Positions 35,601 to 41,283 of a DNA stretch of 64,000 nucleotides are shown piece after piece. The stretch is from a bacterium (GTDB lineage: Bacteria; Myxococcota_A; Bradymonadia; UBA7976; UBA1532), in contig JAUHYW010000053.1 in assembly GCA_030426085.1 (NCBI GenBank), positions 1 to 64,000 on the forward strand. The letters run 5' to 3'. The stretch's first letter is position 1. Every line of letters starts with the position of its first letter. Both the position numbers and the translations under genes were made by a program. Below the pieces are notes generated by a model. That model was not told the origin of the DNA and did no database searches. It was given only the letters and a program-made list of their open reading frames with translations.

Positions 35601-37291
35601 ACCTCCCGGCCCGGCCGCTGGACCCCCCACCCGACGCACCCGACGCGCCCCTGCGGCGGCTGCACGACCTGCATGTCTTCGGACTCGATCAGGCCCAGCC
35701 CGATGGCGCCCACCGATTCTATGTCGGCTGGCTGATGGCGGGGTCGATCCTGACCGCCGGCTCGATCGGCCGCGCGGTCGAGCGCGTCGCCGGCCGCATT
35801 GGCCGGCGCAGCGGCCAGCGCCGGCACCCGCTGCTGATGATCCTCGGCCCGGGCGCCGAAGGCATGACCGACGACGGCGAGCGGCGCTTCGGCGTGCTGC
35901 GCCTCGCCGACCTCCGCCGGGCCTGCCTGCAAGGCGACCTGGGGCGCTCGCTGATGCGCCGGGCGCGGGCCCGGATGCGCCACACCTTCTTCTCGCCCTT
36001 CAAGGTAGCGGGGGCGCTCCCGCCCGGCTCGCCGCTCTTCGTCGGCCGCCGAGCCGAGTTCGAATTCATCCGGCGGACGCTGCACCAGCAGAGCAGCTTG
36101 ATCATCGGCAGCCGGCGCATCGGCAAGACGACGCTGCTCAACCGGGTGCGCCACTGGCTGGAGACCGAGGCGCCGGTGCGCGAGGGCCGCCGGCTGGTGC
36201 CGATCGCGATCGACTGCGCCGTCCTGGGCTCGGGCGCCGCGTTCGCCCAGTTCCTCGACTTCGAGACCCGCGAGCAGCCGGGACAGGTCACCTACGACGC
36301 CCAGGATCCCAAGGCGACCGTCCTGAGCCTGCTGGCCTACCACCGGGCGCGGGACGAGCTGCCGGTCCTCCTGCTCAACGAGGTCGACCGCCTGTACCAG
36401 GGCGACACCGACTTCATCCGCTTTCTGCGGGGCCTCGACGCCTCGGGGCGGGCCCGCTTCGTCCTGGTGGCCTACGCCAGCGCGCTCGACCTGCGCCGCG
36501 TCAAGGAGCCCCTGTTCAACATGACGGCCGGGCTGCACTACAACGGGCGGGCCACCTGCCTGACCGCCCTCTCCGAAGAGGCGGCCCGGGATCTGCTCGC
36601 GCTGCTCGAGGCCGAGCCGCTCAGCCTCGAGTGGCGCACGCCGGCCGAGAAGCGGCATGGCATCCAGCGGCTGCTCAACCGCAGCTATCGCGTGCCCTGG
36701 GCGCTCCAGATCCTGGCCGAGCGCCTCGTGCGGCGGCTCGAAGCCCAGGGCCGGGACGTGCTCACCGAGGATGACGTCGAGCACGTGCTCGACGGCGCCG
36801 GCCCTCTGGTCTGGAACGAGCTCCAGCAGATCGACTACAAGCACCTCGGGTTCCCCCAGGCCACCGACGCCCACGGCCCGGGCATGAAGCTGGTGCTGTA
36901 CGCGCTGGCCCGCGAGCGCTACTTCCTGGGCGAGGCGCCGGTCCGCCGGCGCAACCTCGACGGCGTCGAGCCGCTGAGCCTCGGATTCACCGTAGGCGAG
37001 GCTCGCACCATCGTGACCCGGGTCATCGACAAGGTGCTGACCAAGGAGGAGCGGATCCGGGTCAGGCGCTGGTTCGAGAGGCTCGATCTGGACGAGGCTT
37101 TGCGCTTGCTCACTTTGACCCTGGCGCTCGAGCCGGATCCCAACCAGGGCGATCGCTATGCCTTTCTGCTGCATGCCCTGCCGATCGAGCTGGAGCGCCA
37201 GTTCGGGCAGGAGGATCCGCTGCTCGACAGCCTGCTGATCGACACCGCGCTGGCGTTCCTCGAAAACCTCTCGGAGGATGTGAATGACTGA
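29675..37291 (+). CDS. Giant propeller-NTPase protein (2,538 aa), first gene of the RADAR-like operon
   Basis: An exceptionally large soluble protein. Residues about 75-440 and 635-980 contain runs of short beta strands with propeller-blade character (PLFVVATDQGELLLGRIDEF, CLVLAWRSGWIEILEPG, FALLAMDDGTVTSLESG). A mostly helical region (about 980-1385) and a beta-rich domain (about 1385-1510) follow. The C-terminal part is an ORC/STAND-like P-loop NTPase: FVGRRAEFEFIRRTL near 2123, Walker A GSRRIGKTT (G2145, K2151, T2152), Walker B VLLLNEVD (2231-2238), then a helical tail. The ATG at 29675 has AGGAAG six bases upstream. The next gene starts 8 bases before its stop. Propeller plus NTPase suggests a sensor or scaffold that activates the downstream RdrA/RdrB-like pair (inference). 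Similar propeller giants occur in MoxR-VWA ternary conflict systems. Confidence 0.8.
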   Translation: MYRPHRLLHHEALACCRRVAESQSPAMDSVIEALGILVDHRHRLRASADSGPGAERVVFDDLIRVGGFKIPDTLPVRLCSFRARDPERTPLFVVATDQGELLLGRIDEFPEAEVRAGEGIPVGWQRRRLDDFDPRQDQIVSMVVSRWMRPLGRRLDLWVVVGRGRGAEKPDTRCYHGLVGLESGSLLLRPALDDSPGSVIASRIRAEPMSRDFSGWLKEDHFVPALGQDPFAAGESVHFDESDAPDADGDGLDTTERRAAGAVRRAIFDLAGHDSGQSIEMDRWDPGSTESPADGSVNTPRVRITTTAWSQRRVARGDAVGQLEIIDARTGDGRLPARVFDLGAPIRGLALAERADRAELAAGTIDCAVMGYTCVDGLWEPTWTQPVLDQPMALAWAPGDGENGLPGELLLAFRNGLIERAARVDDQPLSTTWHQLVGHVVGQRGPMRLLDLVEAWFGPAEDPGAARDQEAPRRALLLAFIERVCLEPEPYLTDAATRKRIVGLFRAVPTIKVPLTATRHLLDAVSHPGAEPDMVALLATIYDASPAAVREELDVDLRALRDRQQGPTHLEQWRQLLKRCARSRQDLLRREDIPPELEAALAIEAWANPYVLVETVRISGYGEPSGHHDRVPPTALVAVSPPPSSSDKTPGADAPHWVAVGRRTQVGVHRFHLGDGQDTAAHMQSTPAWRWPTDGPREQDILIDMRSAAVFGGRRCLVLAWRSGWIEILEPGGVGDGAGWVELARWHVGGRPVMLDVLDGHLFVAQRDRRRTVVVTRRLTRGAKPRSFELDLPRIAVLRVARRHIGERHAGFWLFASSTAGHPPQLVALDREACPEPPPSDDPVRGRSLRRLRSPVITAAFDDPRAPTVLALSTRDGMLYGEDIAAFGREGTLPPAPRWMYRTIGTPQSLAGVRRPGEASAFLLGTNYGRMTLLAAGDGRRRWGRRLSAGLHHLAVDPSAPGVRFALLAMDDGTVTSLESGRPFTLDALWARIEHADTTSLTHQLLDDADRESVRLLKRIFIDGSGQPSAVVDGFAAARHRETRARIIRWLVESDPSGTHSRTRQRLISKMNHRELQLLRMMLPPDEHGWDELVRLRLLGDYSKVPSGDDGVDAQMAAMATLMAHGASPESAAQRRTWRERFFEALPPPEYCANRWVAQEIARRILDAAFRATPDPKGRIALILDALMRVPLRVLTDLLALLPADSDVHRLLTRVEAIFTSMRGAPSRRGLEAIHALAEDLAPLRAREGGEVARLVGWLAEFHSRLSRAGLTDWEEERTPIIDALRVIGQEARATAERPEPLHKLVLGLDQMLPGQPPPPGDARLAERRRWLDTLRRSLPTLTVVRPVSEATDWSVFTAGLLRWTRARIGRLADCEERALRDLVRPHLTLRRGVVNRLGRAELEIAVEGEGNQQLIHAELTIAADGAGGLSGRAEALRITETYAAYPAPRKRSTHRFSATLPLERREVSIMTTLTGKLKDAPERSYTHHQTWRFELSDDRARIESVSLPRHLPRTFADLVGRLTAPGAPAVQLLVTDPAVSGPGERAGRAASDDAEQSAPRDAFARALVREHDAFWLDLDHPEAKGGERRDRFDVLTLTRPGRLNVIEGHRWLTHLLAAERLDVVREWFDALAGVSQSLDETRRVVWIVADAHLRELAVLGLRPPPGLAVIEAHRLDPRSAHASALSALARSEQTLWRSKIIEGRPQPLDALGSDLRFFLDWRRWAEAGDGTDRSEPSHDFEPIRRRAIADLGSLPPLARLVVQALAQSRLTIEPPYKGLEPAQRLAGSIEWIPQRGAFERREREQTLSKADIAHFKRAKTRSPVRIYGFGSVGTLDGTLSRLPALLERWRVDTPSELDSAIQILIGGGFADRAGEVTRMRSPYLEIIRDLYRAHPDLPADVHDQRVYSALHGPESSLLECLPLNWIRPLPTELQVALMPNLSDPHRQAVLDLAGVAQSAVVSPTRLAAIFTSIFDLPARPLDPPPDAPDAPLRRLHDLHVFGLDQAQPDGAHRFYVGWLMAGSILTAGSIGRAVERVAGRIGRRSGQRRHPLLMILGPGAEGMTDDGERRFGVLRLADLRRACLQGDLGRSLMRRARARMRHTFFSPFKVAGALPPGSPLFVGRRAEFEFIRRTLHQQSSLIIGSRRIGKTTLLNRVRHWLETEAPVREGRRLVPIAIDCAVLGSGAAFAQFLDFETREQPGQVTYDAQDPKATVLSLLAYHRARDELPVLLLNEVDRLYQGDTDFIRFLRGLDASGRARFVLVAYASALDLRRVKEPLFNMTAGLHYNGRATCLTALSEEAARDLLALLEAEPLSLEWRTPAEKRHGIQRLLNRSYRVPWALQILAERLVRRLEAQGRDVLTEDDVEHVLDGAGPLVWNELQQIDYKHLGFPQATDAHGPGMKLVLYALARERYFLGEAPVRRRNLDGVEPLSLGFTVGEARTIVTRVIDKVLTKEERIRVRRWFERLDLDEALRLLTLTLALEPDPNQGDRYAFLLHALPIELERQFGQEDPLLDSLLIDTALAFLENLSEDVND

Positions 37292-38690
37292 TCGCGAGCC
37301 ACAGGCCACACACCGACTCTTCGGGAGCAAGCCACCGTTCATGGTGCGCCGGGTGACGAGTGACGAGAGCGCAGTCGGAGAGCACGGCTTCACGAAACGC
37401 TACCCGCTGGTCTACCTGGGTGGCAAGGGGCTGGCCGAGATCGATATGCCCGGCGAGTTCCGCACCATCGACACCGATCATGTCACCAGCCGGGACAACC
37501 TGTTGGTCCTCGGCGAGCGCGGCAGTGGCTTCTCCGATCTGCTGGCATGGTGGCGGTACTGGGCAGAAAAGCACGGGCAGCCGCTGCTCGAGGTGGATCT
37601 GGCGATGCCTCTCCCGCGGTGGTCTGTGGATTTCGACGCCGAGAGCCCGAAAGAGAAAGCCACGAAAGAGGCTGCGGCCGAACTGGGCTCGGCTCTGCGA
37701 CACCTCATCGTCACTCTCCGCAGCGAAGACGAGGCCGAGTTGAACCGGAGACTCTTCGAGTTCATCGAGGCTGCCGAGGAACTGGAAACCGACCGCCTGA
37801 CCCTCCTGTTCAATCATGTCGGCGCGCTCGGCCGCGCGCGCACCGAGCGCTTCGGCGACATGGTGGGCCTGCTCGAAGAGCGTGGCATCGGCATTCGCTT
37901 CGTCTTCTTCAGCCAGGCCGACGGCCCACTCAACAATCACCTGCTCGCGTCGGGGATGAGGCGGATCTGCAGCGTCTGGCGCATGGCTTCCATGCAGGCG
38001 GGGGAGATCATCCGGCTGGCTCGGGGTCGACCGCGCTACCCGGGCCCCGCCTGGCCCGGTGAGCGGGTGCAGAGCTGGATCGAGGAAAACTCACTCCCAC
38101 CGCCTCCTGAGGACGCTCAATGGCAAGACGGCGGGCAGTGGGACGGTTGGAAGGACGGCAGCCTCGCCCGGCTCGAGGCGGAGGTGCTGGACGTCTCCTT
38201 CGATCAGGAACGGCCGGACGCGACGAAGGCCGACTCTGATGCGGATCACGTACGGGACCGGGCCTTCGCCGAGGCCGTGAGAGCTTACACCGGCGGTCAG
38301 CCACTGCTCGTGCAAGCCTTGTTGGTCCATCTGAGACGTAGGCTGAAGCCGACGCCTGGGAGTTCGATGCCGGCGGCGAGTCGGATCCACGATGTGGCGC
38401 AGTTGCTCTATGCCTCGCCGCCACCGATCCACGTGCACTGGCAAAGGGAGCTGACTCACATCCTCGAGGAAGACAGCGGACTCCTGACCACTCTGCGGGG
38501 GTACTGCGCCGGTCAACGGCGCGACCGGCGGCCGTTCCCCTCCATCGAGCGGCCCCTGTATGTCGCCGGCTGGCTGGACACCGACGCGAAGGGGACCTGG
38601 GGCTTCCGATCCTTGTTTCACCGCGAGTTCGCCCGGCGGACCATCGCGCAGTACGATGAGGCGCCTATGGAGGGCCGAACCGATGACTGA
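37284..38690 (+). CDS. NTPase-like protein with a degenerate P-loop
   Basis: A 468-residue protein overlapping the giant gene by 8 bases and rdrA by 8 bases. Its start resembles an ATPase: LLVLGERGSGFSDLLAWW is placed like Walker A (G77, G80, G82) but position 83, where lysine is needed, is Phe. A strand RLTLLFNHVGALG at the Walker B place has no acidic pair. Near 335-346, TGGQPLLVQALL matches the TGGxPxLLQ motif common after the ATPase core of STAND/ORC-type proteins. So the fold is probably an inactive NTPase that keeps only its structural role, for example as a partner of the giant NTPase. I know of no described RADAR accessory gene like it. The function is otherwise unknown. Confidence 0.75.
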   Translation: MTDREPQATHRLFGSKPPFMVRRVTSDESAVGEHGFTKRYPLVYLGGKGLAEIDMPGEFRTIDTDHVTSRDNLLVLGERGSGFSDLLAWWRYWAEKHGQPLLEVDLAMPLPRWSVDFDAESPKEKATKEAAAELGSALRHLIVTLRSEDEAELNRRLFEFIEAAEELETDRLTLLFNHVGALGRARTERFGDMVGLLEERGIGIRFVFFSQADGPLNNHLLASGMRRICSVWRMASMQAGEIIRLARGRPRYPGPAWPGERVQSWIEENSLPPPPEDAQWQDGGQWDGWKDGSLARLEAEVLDVSFDQERPDATKADSDADHVRDRAFAEAVRAYTGGQPLLVQALLVHLRRRLKPTPGSSMPAASRIHDVAQLLYASPPPIHVHWQRELTHILEEDSGLLTTLRGYCAGQRRDRRPFPSIERPLYVAGWLDTDAKGTWGFRSLFHREFARRTIAQYDEAPMEGRTDD

Positions 38691-41283
38691 CGGGACCCTG
38701 GAGGACGCCTTTCGTCAGTGGTGCGAGGCTCAGGAGGTGCCCGAGTTCGCCCGGGGGATCGCTGGCGTGGCCCGGCAGTTGTCCACGCACGATGAGGCCC
38801 GCCGGAAGAGAACTCGGCGGCGCTCGAACAAGGTGGGGGCCCGCCGGGAGCCGCTGTGGCGTTCGAACTGCCACAGTGGCGGCGAGCAGCGGCTCGCCGG
38901 CGGAGACGATGACGACGAGCTGGTCCCGTTCGGCATGTCGAATGTCTTCGGCATCACCGGCCCCCGCGGCTCGGGCAAGTCGACGGTTGCCAGCCGGCTC
39001 TCGCGGTTTCTCGGAGACGCCGGCTTCGCGCTGTGCGGGCCCGATGACTGGCCACAGGCCGAATACGATGGCAGTTGGAATCGGCTGTATGTCGTGCGCA
39101 ACCCGCTCGACTGCACCGTGCCGCCCGAGGGGCTCGCCGAGCCCGGCGCGGCGGTGCTCGTGCACTTGTGTCGATCCCTCGTGCGGGATGGCTTGCTGGA
39201 GGAGGGCGATCTGGAGTCGTTTCGGCGGCTCATCGGTCGCTACAGTCAGGTGGATCAGGCCTACCGCGAGCTGAGCGCCGATCTGTCGGCGACACCGGAT
39301 GACTTCGGACGCTACGTGGCCGAAGGCATCGAGAGCCGGTTGGGCCTCGCGGATGATATCTACGAGGCGCTGCACGGCGTGGTGAGCCGCCTCGGCTGTG
39401 ATGCCATCCTCATCAAGCTGGACGACTTCGATCTGGTCTCGGGGGCTGATCTGCGGCGGTGGTATCGCTCCCTGCTCGACGAGCTGCGCCAGCCGCGGCT
39501 GCTCTTCGTGCTCACCGCCGACTACAACCGCCTGGAATATCTGGGCACTGATCAGTCCCGGCAAATCGATGACCAGACCGGCCGTCACTTGATCGGCAAA
39601 CTGCTGCCCGCGCGCAATCGACTGAGCTTGCGGGAGTTGGAGCACGCCGAGCGGCGCGCCTTCCGACCGCTGCCCTCGATCACTCCACCTGACGGGTCAC
39701 ACCTCGGTGCGATGGTCGAGGGGAGACTGGCGGGGCAGCCGCCGTATCGGACCGAACTCGCTCTGCTTCTACTGCCCAAGCGCCCGCGGGGCGCGGTTGA
39801 TCTGTATCTCAAGCTGGAGCCCTTGACGCGGCTGAAGTCGACGACAAAGCAAGGAACAGAGGACGATTCGCCCGGGGCTCCAAGCGATGATGCGCTCGCC
39901 CAGTTGATGGTGGACTTCGCCAATTGTCGCAACGAGAGCCTGCTCGCCCGGGCACTCCATGATCGGGAGCCGCACAGTTGGCTGACCGATCTGGATCCGC
40001 TCGTCGACAGTCCATCAGTCGAGATGTGGACCAGCTCGGTCGTTGCCGCCCGACAGCGGGTCAATCAACCACCACCCGCTGGCGAAGAGAGCCCTGCCCG
40101 ATTCTGGGAGCCGATCGAGCTGTTGAGGCCGCGGGCCCAGCCCCGAGAAGACGCCGGTCAGACGCTGTTCAAGGTGCGCTGGCTCGACGACCTCGCCCGG
40201 CCGCCCGACTGGCAGAACCCGCTGCGCCACGACGAGCAATACCGGGCGGCCCTGCGGGACGCCGCCAAAGACGATCAAGCCCGCTGGAGCGAGCTGCTGA
40301 TCGATCGGCTCGTGGCCGACGAGCCGATCCAGCGCACCCGCTTCCTCGAGCGCTGGCGCCCGCTCCGGCGGTGTCACGCCCGGGCCGGGTTCCGGGTCTC
40401 GCTCAGCCGCTCCGATCTGGCCGCCCTGCTCACGACGCCGCCCTACGCCCCCGTCGTCGACGACAAACCATCGACCCGGGTCAAGGTCGAGTCGCTTCTG
40501 CCCTGGATGCGGCTGGCGCCCGAGCCGACGACTGCGCAGGGTGCCGGCGAAGATCGCGCCCGCACGTCCGCCGAGGCCCGCGCCCGAAGGCGTCGACGCC
40601 TCGGGGGGCCCGATCGGGTCGAGGTCGACATCGGCTGGCCGTCGCTTTTCGGCGCGCTGCGCGGGGCGGCGCCGCCCATCCCGTACGACCTGCTCACCCG
40701 GGTCGGCACGTCCACCGATCGCCTCTTCGACGGCTCCGAGCAGCGACTGTCCGGGCGGCCCGACCCGTACGCGGCCGGCCGCCTCCTGCCGGGGGCGGTG
40801 TGGGCCATGGTGCTGCTCGCCGACGCCCTGCGCCGGGCGCCGTGGGCCGCCTTGTCGGCGGGCTGGCGGCTGTGGGGCCCGCTCACCTACGTCGGCCTGG
40901 CGGCGGCCTATATCCGCACGGCGCATGTCTTCGTGCTGAAACAGTGCGGGGTGACCGTGCGCTGGCAGAGGGACGGGGCGTCGAATGGCCCCAAGCCGCT
41001 CCGGCGGGTGCTGCTCGAGCAGCTCGAGCACAGCTCGGCCGAGCCGCTGACAGTGTGGTCCCGCAGTCGGCTGCACGAGGGGTTGGCGGGCTTCTTCGAC
41101 GGCGACGATGCCTCGAAGCGGGAGTGGACGCCGGCCAGCGGCGGGGACGCATCGCAGGACGCTGATCGGGAGCCTGTGTCGAAGGACGGCGATCTGAAGC
41201 CGGTGTACGAGGCGCTCGCAACTTTCGAGGCCCTGCCCGCCTGGAAGGAGCTCGGGCGGGTGCCCTGGACCGACCTCCTATGA
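38683..41283 (+). CDS. rdrA: RdrA-like P-loop ATPase of a RADAR defence system
   Basis: An 866-residue ATPase. The ATG at 38683 follows GGAGGG and sits inside the stop of the previous gene (ATGACTGA). A near-N-terminal Walker A GPRGSGKST (93-101) is followed by a Walker B-type LIKLDDFDLV (about 241-250, acidic pair D247-D248). The rest, about 600 residues, is mostly helical and of no clear family; length, one N-terminal P-loop and position directly before the deaminase gene fit RdrA (about 900 residues). RdrA forms a ring that binds the RdrB deaminase cage and is needed for phage protection (literature). The assignment to RdrA rests mainly on the partner and size, so it is less certain than RdrB. 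Confidence 0.75.
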   Translation: MTDGTLEDAFRQWCEAQEVPEFARGIAGVARQLSTHDEARRKRTRRRSNKVGARREPLWRSNCHSGGEQRLAGGDDDDELVPFGMSNVFGITGPRGSGKSTVASRLSRFLGDAGFALCGPDDWPQAEYDGSWNRLYVVRNPLDCTVPPEGLAEPGAAVLVHLCRSLVRDGLLEEGDLESFRRLIGRYSQVDQAYRELSADLSATPDDFGRYVAEGIESRLGLADDIYEALHGVVSRLGCDAILIKLDDFDLVSGADLRRWYRSLLDELRQPRLLFVLTADYNRLEYLGTDQSRQIDDQTGRHLIGKLLPARNRLSLRELEHAERRAFRPLPSITPPDGSHLGAMVEGRLAGQPPYRTELALLLLPKRPRGAVDLYLKLEPLTRLKSTTKQGTEDDSPGAPSDDALAQLMVDFANCRNESLLARALHDREPHSWLTDLDPLVDSPSVEMWTSSVVAARQRVNQPPPAGEESPARFWEPIELLRPRAQPREDAGQTLFKVRWLDDLARPPDWQNPLRHDEQYRAALRDAAKDDQARWSELLIDRLVADEPIQRTRFLERWRPLRRCHARAGFRVSLSRSDLAALLTTPPYAPVVDDKPSTRVKVESLLPWMRLAPEPTTAQGAGEDRARTSAEARARRRRRLGGPDRVEVDIGWPSLFGALRGAAPPIPYDLLTRVGTSTDRLFDGSEQRLSGRPDPYAAGRLLPGAVWAMVLLADALRRAPWAALSAGWRLWGPLTYVGLAAAYIRTAHVFVLKQCGVTVRWQRDGASNGPKPLRRVLLEQLEHSSAEPLTVWSRSRLHEGLAGFFDGDDASKREWTPASGGDASQDADREPVSKDGDLKPVYEALATFEALPAWKELGRVPWTDLL

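Noticed and set aside
35141-37393. A 750-codon minus-strand frame in the C-terminal part of the giant gene
   Set aside because: The opposite frame encodes intact Walker A and B motifs and the minus product is Gln/Val/Leu-rich without motifs.
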